This document shows, piece after piece, positions 7,539 to 12,991 of a stretch of DNA of 22,819 nt (the first letter of the stretch is position 1; every line of letters begins with the position of its first letter). The position numbers and the translations under genes are program-made. The notes under the pieces were generated by a model. The model saw nothing but the letters and a program-made list of their open reading frames with translations, was not told where the DNA came from and did not search any database. The stretch comes from a virus. The stretch lies in the IMG/VR virus record IMGVR_UViG_3300030098_004595, positions 1-22,819 of that record. One strand, written 5' to 3'.

Positions 7539-7698
7539 GATTAACCTCCTAATTTGATATACTAGTTTACTAGGTTTTTTATTAATATACAACATTTTTT
7601 TTAACCCCTGTAACTACTACTAAAATCAAATACTTATGGTATTTTTTCATATACTTAATAGCAAGCTTTTAAAACCGGATTGGAAATCCTAAAATGCT
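7539..7698 (-). terminator. Non-coding gap with a weak terminator-like hairpin (7673-7690)
   Basis: No gene is seen in this 160-base gap. Just after the stop of the membrane-protein gene the minus strand reads GGATTTCCAATCC and then GGTTTTAAAA: a 5-bp hairpin followed by a short T-run. It could be a weak terminator or attenuator. The rest is AT-rich with a short CTAG-TTTA-CTAG inverted repeat near 7563-7574 and may hold a promoter for the acidic gene that I cannot define. Confidence 0.3.
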
Positions 7699-7989
7699 TT
7701 AGTTGTTATTATCATTAAGCCTGTAAGATAGATCAAAATCAACACTGAGATTATTATTAGTAACTTCTCCAGTGGGTTCATTAAGCTCCAAATGCTGGGT
7801 TTCTCTACCTTTCGCATCTATATCTTCCTCCTTTAAATACTTTGTACCCACTCCCTTTGGTCGTGGGAAATGTGCATGGTCCACCCGACAATGTTTTGGA
7901 CAAGAATATTTGGGTGAAGTATCCAGATAGTCTACTGTCCAAGCTAATATACTCGCCATAACTATAATAATTAAATCCTCCCATGTCAT
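7699..7989 (-). CDS. Membrane-anchored small protein, 96 aa
   Basis: An N-terminal hydrophobic segment at about residues 5-20 (DLIIIVMASILAWTVDYL) is followed by a soluble, polar tail with a CPKHCRVDHAH stretch (Cys and His near 30-40) that might bind metal, then a low-complexity Asn/Asp-rich end. The layout of one membrane helix plus a periplasmic or cytoplasmic tail is seen in spanin- or holin-accessory-like proteins, but no family is recognised. Its ATG overlaps the TGA of the 37-aa membrane gene (ATGA), so the two are translated together. Confidence 0.65.
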   Translation of the reverse strand: MTWEDLIIIVMASILAWTVDYLDTSPKYSCPKHCRVDHAHFPRPKGVGTKYLKEEDIDAKGRETQHLELNEPTGEVTNNNLSVDFDLSYRLNDNNN

Positions 7990-8099
7990 TTCTTTTTACG
8001 TAAATATCTCCATATTTCCATAAATGCTAAGCTACCAAATAAATAAAATGAATAAAGTAATATGAGATAAAAATAATCTAAAAAATTGATGAGATCCAT
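7986..8099 (-). CDS. Tiny membrane protein, 37 aa
   Basis: I found this by hand. ATG at 8099 follows a G-rich ribosome site (AAAGGGGGG), and TGA overlaps the next gene (ATGA). It reads MDLINFLDYFYLILLYSFYL, then a short hydrophobic stretch and a basic end (WRYLRKKK). That is one membrane helix with a positively charged tail. It is the first gene of the minus-strand operon, about 17 bases from the predicted transcription start. Holin-like or host-membrane-targeting roles fit, but nothing proves one. Confidence 0.6.
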   Translation of the reverse strand: MDLINFLDYFYLILLYSFYLFGSLAFMEIWRYLRKKK

Positions 8100-8122
8100 A
8101 AAGGGCCCCCCTTTCTAAAGAG

Positions 8123-8151
8123 AATATAAAACAAAAAAAGTTGAAAACCAA
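8123..8151 (-). promoter_or_regulatory. Candidate promoter for the leftward operon
   Basis: On the minus strand TTGGTT (8151-8146) and TATATT (8128-8123) are separated by 17 bases, a reasonable match to the sigma-70-type pattern, upstream of the 37-aa gene. The -10 box is good and the -35 box weak. A short inverted repeat TTGAAA/TTTCAA (8141-8146, 8158-8163) overlaps the -35 box and could be an operator. Confidence 0.35.
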
Positions 8152-8163
8152 ATGAAGTTTCAA

Positions 8164-8270
8164 AAATTATAGAATTTGTATGTGAGGTTAAAAACTTGCC
8201 ACATACCGGGTTGAGATAGGTTTTCAAATCTATCTTTACGTTAACTTTCAATTAGAAAAAGGAGTCTATT
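8164..8270 (+). promoter_or_regulatory. Control region upstream of the rightward operon, with inverted repeat
   Basis: This gap between divergent operons must hold the rightward promoter. I cannot point to a convincing -35/-10 pair. It contains AGATAG (8214-8219) and CTATCT (8230-8235), an inverted repeat around a ten-base spacer, which could be an operator or a leader hairpin. The ribosome site AAAAAGGAG precedes ATG at 8271. Confidence 0.35.
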
Positions 8271-8489
8271 ATGACATTTATTATGGGTGAAGAATATTCT
8301 ATCGTATGGAACATCGATGGAGAAGCAAGACCATCAACAGTAACTTTTACCGGTGAAGGTAAAGAAATTGATGGTGAAGAGTTTGGTGAGTTTGAGAATG
8401 TGAACTCTGGTAAGTTGTACTATCTATCTAAGCGTGGCTTTGCTAAGATGCAAGCTAAGTCTTGGGGTGAGAAGAAGGTTGAGTGGTAA
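8271..8489 (+). CDS. Hypothetical small protein, first gene of the rightward operon, 72 aa
   Basis: The 72-residue protein starts MTFIMGEEYSIVWNIDGEAR and appears as a small beta-rich fold (VTFTGEGKEIDGEEFGEF) with a basic C-terminal part. A strong AAGGAG precedes ATG at 8271. The stop codon lies inside the loop of a 6-bp hairpin. As the first gene after the divergent control region it is probably made very early and may act on the host. No family is recognised. Codons such as GGT and CGT are more frequent than in neighbouring genes, suggesting high expression or a different origin. Confidence 0.75.
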   Translation: MTFIMGEEYSIVWNIDGEARPSTVTFTGEGKEIDGEEFGEFENVNSGKLYYLSKRGFAKMQAKSWGEKKVEW

Positions 8490-8496
8490 CCCACTC
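8481..8496 (+). other. Hairpin across the stop codon of the first early gene
   Basis: GAGTGG (8481-8486) pairs with CCACTC (8491-8496), and the TAA stop (8487-8489) sits in the four-base loop. No T-run follows. A second, AT-rich inverted repeat AGGTATA/TATACCT follows at about 8510-8542. They may protect the 3' end of the transcript. Confidence 0.45.
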
Positions 8497-8575
8497 TCCT
8501 TCCCTCTTAGGTATATATATAGTATAAACTTATACCTTACAATCTTAATTACTTATAATCAATAAAGGACATATC

Positions 8576-8833
8576 ATGAATACTCATACTTGTTTAACTT
8601 GTGACAATCAAACTAATGGTGGAGACCAGTGTATTGTTTGTAACCCAGAGGGTTATGTAGTTGATGAAACAACTTTCAGTAGTGACTTCATCAAAGACTT
8701 TGGCTCAGTTACATTGGGTAATTTCAAAGTACGTTATGAGCTACTAAATGCTATGTCTAACAGTGCAACAGAGTATGGCAAATCTAAAATTGCAAGGTTT
8801 GTTATCTGGTTGCAAGAAAGAGAGGCTAACTAA
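8576..8833 (+). CDS. Small zinc-ribbon protein, 85 aa
   Basis: The N-terminus holds two CxxC knuckles, THTCLTCDNQ and GGDQCIVCNP (cysteines near 6, 9, 19 and 22), a zinc-ribbon layout. The rest is a mixed helix/strand segment ending with a helical KIARFVIWLQEREAN. The ATG at 8576 is preceded by AAAGGACAT. The TAA overlaps a following ATG (TAATG). Zinc-ribbon proteins of this size in phage early regions generally bind nucleic acid or host protein; the exact role is unknown. Confidence 0.72.
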   Translation: MNTHTCLTCDNQTNGGDQCIVCNPEGYVVDETTFSSDFIKDFGSVTLGNFKVRYELLNAMSNSATEYGKSKIARFVIWLQEREAN

Positions 8834-8943
8834 TGTTACCTCTTGTACTTATAATATTAGCTACAAGTGAACGCAAATGTAGTGTAGTGTCTCCAACAGA
8901 TGAGATGAGCTATTCGCATGAAGGTTTGTTAGTTTGCTTGTAG
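8833..8943 (+). CDS. Possible 36-aa hydrophobic peptide overlapping RNA 1
   Basis: ATG at 8833 overlaps the preceding TAA, so it could be translated by coupling. It reads MLPLVLIILATSERKCSVVS, with a short hydrophobic N-terminus. No separate ribosome site is visible, and its last codons coincide with one strand of an RNA stem (8937-8944). It may be chance. Confidence 0.25.
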   Translation: MLPLVLIILATSERKCSVVSPTDEMSYSHEGLLVCL

Positions 8944-9198
8944 CGGATAATTCACTCTATAATATATACAAAGTGTTAGCACAATACGCAGTAAGCCATT
9001 AAGTGGACAACTCCTGTTAAAGGGTAATGTGTCTTTGTATTTATTATATAATATTGACTGATAGTTCCTGATACTTTAATCAGGCCACAATGAGCACACA
9101 TGTGATTCCCATATGGATTTGATCACCAGTGAGTGTATTGTGTGTACGTGCGGTAGAACAGATGAAAGGGACGAACCTGAGTAGTCTGTTCGCAGTCA
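8860..9198 (+). ncRNA. Candidate structured RNA 1 (about 340 nt)
   Basis: No convincing gene covers this gap, but complementary segments tile it. GCTACAAG 8860-8867 pairs with CTTGTAGC 8937-8944. The segment 8958-8973 pairs with 9033-9048 (15 of 16). TGACTG 9055-9060 pairs with CAGTCA 9193-9198 and encloses three helices: CCTGAT/ATCAGG (9067-9072, 9079-9084), CACAAT/ATTGTG (9086-9091, 9137-9142) and GAACAGA/TCTGTTC (9156-9162, 9185-9191). The last helix contains AGG/CCT. That describes a four-way junction at the 3' end. I assign the plus strand because the neighbouring genes are on it. No known RNA family was recognised. It may be a trans-acting RNA, a leader for the next genes or a large ornate phage RNA. 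Confidence 0.6.
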
Positions 9199-9229
9199 TT
9201 TTCAATCAAAATATATAGGAGATATAATT

Positions 9230-9376
9230 ATGGACAAACGTAGAATATATGATATAACAAGAGAAGCTGCAGCTAAAAGAATGTCGCTATTAAAAAAAAC
9301 CAAACAAGATGGATATGATAGTACAATATTAGATTACGAAGAATTTGAACAAATTAAAGATATTGAGGAAATATAA
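9230..9376 (+). CDS. Small basic/acidic helical protein, 48 aa
   Basis: I found this by hand. ATG at 9230 follows AGGAGATATAATT, the ribosome site used by many genes here. It reads MDKRRIYDITREAAAKRMSL, then a basic KKTKQDGY and an acidic C-terminus (DYEEFEQIKDIEEI). TAA overlaps the next ATG (TAATG). The function is unknown; the mixed-charge helices may mediate protein contact. Confidence 0.68.
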   Translation: MDKRRIYDITREAAAKRMSLLKKTKQDGYDSTILDYEEFEQIKDIEEI

Positions 9377-9624
9377 TGAAAGAATTAATGAACTATAGAG
9401 AAGTTTATCCTAATGGATATGGCTTAAGTGTAACTACTATGAAGTCATGGAATGATGATGAACCATATGCTTTATTAGATGTAGCAATACTTAAAGTAGA
9501 TGGATTATCTCATGAAGTTCTTGACTGTATAACAGGATTGAATATTGGTAGATTATATGCTCTATCTAAAGAAGTAAGTGCAGATGATTATGAATATAAA
9601 GAGGAGATACAATGGGAAGAGTAA
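9376..9624 (+). CDS. Hypothetical protein, 82 aa
   Basis: The protein begins MKELMNYREVYPNGYGLSVT and appears as a small alpha/beta domain with SWNDDEPYALLDVAILKVDG and an acidic C-terminus ending EEIQWEE. Translation is coupled to the preceding gene by TAATG. The last 13 bases overlap the next gene, and its ribosome site GAGGAG lies in this gene. I recognise no family. Confidence 0.7.
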   Translation: MKELMNYREVYPNGYGLSVTTMKSWNDDEPYALLDVAILKVDGLSHEVLDCITGLNIGRLYALSKEVSADDYEYKEEIQWEE

Positions 9625-9770
9625 TTGCAGTTGTAGTATTATTTGTTACCACATTACAATGCTATATGCATTATCAAATGATGGGTTATCACCAAAGTAT
9701 TCTATTCTATTGGTTACTATGCTTTGGTGTTTCATCCTTAATATGGGATGGATATAAAGTAAAGAAATAA
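9612..9770 (+). CDS. Small two-helix membrane protein, 52 aa
   Basis: I found this by hand. ATG at 9612 follows GAGGAGATACA within the preceding gene. It has two hydrophobic segments, VIAVVVLFVTTLQCYM and SILFYWLLCFGVSSLIW, joined by a short HYQMMGYHQ loop and ending in a basic DGYKVKK. That suggests a two-pass membrane protein. It ends 4 bases before the 5' end of the tRNA. A holin or superinfection-immunity role is possible; neither is shown. Confidence 0.65.
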   Translation: MGRVIAVVVLFVTTLQCYMHYQMMGYHQSILFYWLLCFGVSSLIWDGYKVKK

Positions 9771-9774
9771 GTAT

Positions 9775-9848
9775 AGCGGGTACAAGCCTTGGTAGGCTAG
9801 ACGGTCTCATAAGCCGTAGTATTGTGTGTTCGATTCACACACCCGCAA
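9775..9848 (+). tRNA. tRNA with CAU anticodon (Met-like; possibly Ile2)
   Basis: The cloverleaf can be drawn. The acceptor 5' strand GCGGGT 9776-9781 pairs with ACCCGC 9841-9846. The anticodon stem ACGGT 9801-9805 pairs with GCCGT 9813-9817 around CTCATAA (anticodon 9808-9810). The variable region is six bases. The T stem GTGTG 9824-9828 pairs with CACAC 9836-9840 around TTCGATT. The D arm is poor: either AGCC/GGCT with a six-base loop or a shifted 3-bp stem. With standard numbering, positions 1 and 72 are A and A, a mismatch recalling bacterial initiator tRNA, and the 3' end CCCGCAAC also resembles it. The anticodon stem lacks the three GC pairs of initiators. No CCA is encoded. CAU may also be a lysidine-modified Ile tRNA. 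Confidence 0.75.
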
Positions 9849-9869
9849 CAAATATAGTTCGAGGTGATA

Positions 9870-9968
9870 TTGGCTAAACAAGTAGAACCAGTATCAATAG
9901 GCGAGGCTGAACCAGGACACTGGGGACTCAATGAAGAGGTATTCAATCTGCAATATATTGAATGGTAG
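9870..9968 (+). CDS. Possible 32-aa protein starting at TTG, between tRNA and RNA 2
   Basis: I found this by hand. TTG at 9870 follows GAGGTGAT at workable spacing. It reads MAKQVEPVSIGEAEPGHWGL, ending EEVFNLQYIEW with TAG at 9966. The composition is protein-like, and the frame is one of few readable pieces in this stretch. It ends 15 bases before the first strand of RNA 2. No family is known; the evidence is a ribosome site and sequence sense only. Confidence 0.4.
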   Translation: MAKQVEPVSIGEAEPGHWGLNEEVFNLQYIEW

Positions 9969-9982
9969 AACTATTAAATTAA

Positions 9983-10290
9983 AAGTATAGCGTAGCAAAT
10001 GGTGACACTAGTTAAAGCCAATCGATAACGTTATCGTAGCACATTATATATCTGAGTCAATAGCTTAGAGACGAAAGATATGATGTGCTTTATTATTATA
10101 TCGGTCCTATCTTAAGCAGGGAGCTGGGTGGTACCAGTAAGAGTTAAAAATATAGCGTAACTCCATGTGATGCTGATAGTCTGCAGGCTATACTCTAAGG
10201 CTAAACCATGGAACTGTTATATGACTGTCGCTTAAAGTCACTCTACCGATATAATTCAAATTAGCCGAGTGTCTTAAGGACGCTATGCTT
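9983..10290 (+). ncRNA. Candidate structured RNA 2 (about 308 nt) closed by an 11-bp helix
   Basis: AAGTATAGCGT 9983-9993 pairs with ACGCTATGCTT 10280-10290 with one G-U. Inside this are CGATAA/TTATCG (10023-10028, 10031-10036), AGCACAT/ATGTGCT (10038-10044, 10083-10089) extended by ATATC/GATAT, and a perfect 11-bp long-range helix ATTATATCGGT/ACCGATATAAT (10095-10105, 10245-10255). The last encloses CTGG/CCAG (10124-10127, 10134-10137), TCCATG/CATGGA (10162-10167, 10207-10212), a hairpin with six pairs including one G-U at 10176-10191 and TGACT/AGTCA (10222-10226, 10236-10240). These helices are mutually nested and cover most of the stretch; no gene is seen. Strand follows the tRNA. Big phage RNAs near tRNAs (GOLLD, ROOL) are the nearest known idea, but I did not recognise their conserved sequences. 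Confidence 0.7.
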
Positions 10291-10507
10291 CTCCAAAGGG
10301 GAGGATGCCCCATTTTAAAGTCCTCCCCGTCAAATTGATAGTTCGTGAACTAATCCTCCAGGCGCGAAAGGCAGGATACTATCATAGCATATGATTTCCT
10401 TTCTCTTCATATGCGCGTACGATGACACTTCTTTTTTAGAAGTTCGAGTTACTGTTCGAGTAAAAAGATGTGGAGGGAAGATGTCGGTTATTTTCCCTTC
10501 TACATCT
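10291..10507 (+). ncRNA. Chain of hairpins after RNA 2, likely part of the same RNA or its 3' region
   Basis: Five hairpins follow without a gene. They are GGGGAGGA/TCCTCCCC (10298-10305, 10321-10328), with competing pairings GGGG/CCCC (10298-10301, 10308-10311) and CTCC with 10300-10303; TGATAGT/ACTATCA (10336-10342, 10378-10384) with inner ATCCT/AGGAT (10353-10357, 10373-10377); GCATATGA/TCATATGC (10387-10394, 10407-10414); ACTTCT/AGAAGT (10427-10432, 10438-10443); and AGATGT/ACATCT plus AGGGAA/TTCCCT (10466-10507). None ends in a T-run on the plus strand. The minus-strand frame here looks like a shadow. Confidence 0.55.
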
Positions 10508-10536
10508 AAAAAATTAAATAAAAACAAGGAGATATA

Positions 10537-10683
10537 ATGAAACATATATTAATATGTAAACAATGTGGAGATGTAGTAATGAATGACTCACATTTTGATG
10601 AGTGTTCTGATGATTGCATACTATATGAAACCAAAGATGAATCTTTTGCTGGTGAGGCAATAGTAGAATATATGAGGATGTGA
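10537..10683 (+). CDS. Small cysteine-rich (zinc-binding) protein, 48 aa
   Basis: I found this by hand. ATG at 10537 follows CAAGGAGATATA. It reads MKHILICKQCGDVVMNDSHF and continues with DECSDDC, giving paired cysteines at 7/10 and 23/27, a small zinc-ribbon or knuckle layout, then an acidic helix. The stop TGA lies 2 bases before the next ATG. The function is unknown; it resembles several other tiny zinc-ribbon proteins in this early region. Confidence 0.65.
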   Translation: MKHILICKQCGDVVMNDSHFDECSDDCILYETKDESFAGEAIVEYMRM

Positions 10684-10685
10684 GT

Positions 10686-10823
10686 ATGATCTATAGACTA
10701 TTGGTATATCTTGGGCTAAGCCTCTTTTCTATAATTTGTTTCTATCTCTTATTAGAATTTATAGATTGGATGCTAAAAACGTTCCCAAATCTAGGACAAA
10801 TAAGGTTCTGGGGACGTAAATAG
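10686..10823 (+). CDS. Tiny membrane protein, 45 aa
   Basis: I found this by hand. It reads MIYRLLVYLGLSLFSIICFY and continues LLLEFIDWML, then a polar basic tail ending IRFWGRK. That is one membrane helix of about 22 residues. The only ribosome site is weak (GAGGATGTGAG at the end of the previous gene), consistent with coupling across two bases. No family is known. Confidence 0.55.
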   Translation: MIYRLLVYLGLSLFSIICFYLLLEFIDWMLKTFPNLGQIRFWGRK

Positions 10824-10831
10824 TAAATAGT

Positions 10832-10894
10832 TTCCTCCTTGGGGGAGGGACCATTCGTACACTAATTCATCAAAGTCTTTCCCCCATCCTCCCT
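10832..10894 (+). other. Competing G/C-rich hairpins between early genes
   Basis: TTCCTCC near 10832-10838 can pair with GGAGGGA at 10844-10850. The same G-rich strand (GGGAGG 10843-10848) can instead pair with CCTCCC at 10888-10893, and TGGGGG with CCCCCA at about 10840-10845 and 10881-10886. The layout resembles the C/G/C trio at 10291-10328. There is no T-run. It is possibly an attenuator or an RNA-stability element before the operon starting at 10936. Confidence 0.45.
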
Positions 10895-10935
10895 AAAGAA
10901 TAATTAAATAAATAAAACAATACAAGGAGATAATA

Positions 10936-11142
10936 ATGCCAGGTGAAAATATGAGGCTAAAATCTGATTTTATAAGGTTTTACAAGCAGCAGTTTGCAAA
11001 ACTAAAGAAAATTGGAATTGGTAAACAAACTGAGCATGGTGTAGTAGTAACACAAATGTTGCTAGATACAACTGAACGTAGAATGACTGAATTAATGGTC
11101 AAAGATCTAAAAAAGAAAGTAAGAAAGGAACTAAAAGTATGA
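10936..11142 (+). CDS. Hypothetical basic protein, 68 aa
   Basis: ATG at 10936 is preceded by ACAAGGAGATAATA. The protein is Lys-rich and helical: it starts MPGENMRLKSDFIRFYKQQF, continues with KLKKIGIGKQTEHGVV, and ends in a basic LMVKDLKKKVRKELKV. It may bind nucleic acid. The stop overlaps the next ATG (ATGA), so it heads a coupled run of genes to 11983. I recognise no family. Confidence 0.72.
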   Translation: MPGENMRLKSDFIRFYKQQFAKLKKIGIGKQTEHGVVVTQMLLDTTERRMTELMVKDLKKKVRKELKV

Positions 11143-11510
11143 AAGAAGAGGATATAAAATTATCTGATCTGCCATTACATTTTTATATGCAATTAATTGG
11201 TGACTTACAGAACGGTATATTAACAATGTTTAAACATTTAGAGCATGTTGAAGGTGGAGACTTAATACAAAAAATAATAGACGCAGAATGTGCTGATGCT
11301 ATAGCTATGGCTCAAGCTCTTAATTTTCAAGGCTCTAAAGAGGGTTATGAAACTATGGAAGCTGATGAAATAACTGAAACTGCTGTAGATTATTGGTTGC
11401 GAGAATTTCATTCATTTATGAAAATTGCACATGATATGGAGGAGCCTGAAAGAACAGAGTTTACTGAAAAGTTTGGTATGCGTATAAAAGGTGACACTCA
11501 TGGAGCCTAA
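11139..11510 (+). CDS. Hypothetical acidic helical protein, 123 aa
   Basis: The 123-residue protein is helical and acidic, with segments LPLHFYMQLIGDLQNGILTM, AMAQALNFQGSKEGYETMEA and AVDYWLREFHSFMKIAHDME. ATG at 11139 overlaps the preceding TGA. The end overlaps the next gene by 11 bases. No catalytic or binding motif stands out. The composition suggests a small all-helical protein, possibly a dimer. I recognise no family. Confidence 0.72.
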   Translation: MKEEDIKLSDLPLHFYMQLIGDLQNGILTMFKHLEHVEGGDLIQKIIDAECADAIAMAQALNFQGSKEGYETMEADEITETAVDYWLREFHSFMKIAHDMEEPERTEFTEKFGMRIKGDTHGA

Positions 11511-11736
11511 ATATATATTGTATATCTCCTGTAAAGACGAAGAAGGGGTGGTTCAAGATCACCCCCTTCGTGGCTTTGAACTAGAAGTTGAAGCTAGATG
11601 GTATCTAGAAGGATATGTAGATGCTATTGTTAATCATACAGGTGATGGTAAAACAGATCCAGACGAAGTAAAAGGTCAATTCAGAATATCAGAAATAGGT
11701 AAAGAAAATAAAAAGGAAGATAATAATGGAAAATGA
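11500..11736 (+). CDS. Hypothetical protein, 78 aa
   Basis: I chose ATG at 11500 with AAAAGGTG upstream rather than the GTG nine bases earlier. It starts MEPKYILYISCKDEEGVVQD and shows a small alpha/beta pattern with a helical EVEARWYLEGYVDAIVNHTG and a polar C-terminus. It overlaps the gene before by 11 bases and the gene after by 11 bases. I recognise no family. Confidence 0.68.
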   Translation: MEPKYILYISCKDEEGVVQDHPLRGFELEVEARWYLEGYVDAIVNHTGDGKTDPDEVKGQFRISEIGKENKKEDNNGK

Positions 11737-11983
11737 AGAAATAAAAGAAGTAATAACAATAAAAGGGACTATAAATTTAGATGTATTAACTCACTTTATA
11801 GTAAACAATTTAGAAAGTGATTATTGTATATATACTACCCCACCAATGCTATCAATTGATAGTGATCATGAAACTTGTGATATAAGTATAGATACAAGAA
11901 AACCAGGTATATTAGAACTAGAAGATTATATTGGATCAATAATAACAAATAATCTTAAAGAAATATTAGAAAAGGAAGAATAA
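11726..11983 (+). CDS. Hypothetical acidic protein, 85 aa
   Basis: ATG at 11726 has AAAAAGGAAG upstream. The protein starts MENEEIKEVITIKGTINLDV and has an alternating beta pattern (CDISIDTRKPGILELEDYIG) with a helical end (NNLKEILEKEE). It is acidic. TAA overlaps the ATG of the DUF932 gene (TAATG), so both are co-translated. The function is unknown. Confidence 0.7.
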   Translation: MENEEIKEVITIKGTINLDVLTHFIVNNLESDYCIYTTPPMLSIDSDHETCDISIDTRKPGILELEDYIGSIITNNLKEILEKEE

Positions 11984-12978
11984 TGGCACATGGATTAGAA
12001 AATAAAAATGATATGTTTTATGTAGATGAAACACCTTGGCATTCATTAGGTACAAGATTAGATAAGCCACCAACAACAACTGAGGCTTTAAAACAAGCTA
12101 ATCTTAATTGGAGAGTTTGGATGAACGAAACTGAACTTCCAGGCTTTAATATACCCACAGGTCATTATGCTACATACAGAATGGATGGTGATACACCTAT
12201 TATATTAGGTAATGTATCTAAAAGTTATGGTATATTGCAAAATAAAGATGCATTTAAACCATTTGATGAGGTCCTATTAGAATATGGTTATACATATGAA
12301 ACTGCAGGTATGATACATAATGGTAAAAGAATATGGATACTTGCTAAAGCATCTAACAGTGATAAAGTAGGTGATGATAAAATAAATAAATATGCATTAC
12401 TATTTAATTCACATGATGGTAGTACAGCCGTTACTTTAAAGCCAACACCAATAAGAGTTGTCTGTAATAATACTTTAAACTTAGCTCTTTCTAAGGGTGC
12501 CGGTATAAAGTTAAAACATACAAGTGGTGTTAAAAATAGGCTTGATGAAGCAACCAATGTATTACGTGCAGCTGAAGGCTCATTTACTAAAGCTATGGAT
12601 CATATGAATAGAATGAATGATCTTAAGAACTTTGATATAATAGCATACTTTGAATCAATTATGCCTAAACTCAAAGAACGTGGTAAACAAGAGTTTAATT
12701 CAATTACAGGTCGTAAAGCACCAGATAGACAAAAACCTATCTTTGATGCATTGCTAACTAATTACTATAATGGTAAAGGTAATTCAGGACAAACTGTATG
12801 GGATGCATATAATGCAGTAACTGAATGGGTAGACCATGGTAAGTATAAAAAAGATAGTAACTGGATTAATAGAACCCAATTTGGTCACGGTAATGAAGTA
12901 AAATTAACAGCATATAAAGAAGCAGTTAAGCTAACACAAAACAAAATAAACTTTGGCTATGAGCCAAGTGTAAACTAG
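11983..12978 (+). CDS. DUF932 / phage-plasmid-like protein, 331 aa
   Basis: The N-terminus MAHGLENKNDMFYVDETPWH and the following SLGTRLDKPPTTTEALKQAN match the DUF932 (phage/plasmid-like TIGR03299) pattern, as do LGNVSKSYGILQNKDAFKPF near residue 80, NGKRIWILAKASNSDKVGDD near 115 and TPIRVVCNNTLNLALSKGAG near 155. The family is common in phages and plasmids and its biochemical role is not established. Links to replication or anti-defence are suggested but unproven. The length of 331 is normal. It is coupled to the preceding gene and followed after 13 bases by the conserved pair at 12992-14352. Confidence 0.9.
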   Translation: MAHGLENKNDMFYVDETPWHSLGTRLDKPPTTTEALKQANLNWRVWMNETELPGFNIPTGHYATYRMDGDTPIILGNVSKSYGILQNKDAFKPFDEVLLEYGYTYETAGMIHNGKRIWILAKASNSDKVGDDKINKYALLFNSHDGSTAVTLKPTPIRVVCNNTLNLALSKGAGIKLKHTSGVKNRLDEATNVLRAAEGSFTKAMDHMNRMNDLKNFDIIAYFESIMPKLKERGKQEFNSITGRKAPDRQKPIFDALLTNYYNGKGNSGQTVWDAYNAVTEWVDHGKYKKDSNWINRTQFGHGNEVKLTAYKEAVKLTQNKINFGYEPSVN

Positions 12979-12991
12979 GAGATAAATAAAA

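Noticed and set aside
9983-10290. Group I intron
   Set aside because: The length and pairing invited the idea, and AAAGATAT before ATGTGC recalls the J8/7-P7 region, but I found no complementary P7 pair of the usual sequence and no interrupted gene on both sides.
9970-10330. Complete T-box riboswitch
   Set aside because: Only the ten-base core matches. No specifier stem and no terminator with a T-run is visible, and the following genes are not synthetase genes.
10330-10545. Minus-strand frame of 71 aa over the hairpin chain
   Set aside because: It is antisense to the early operon, has no ribosome site, and its sequence follows the inverted repeats.
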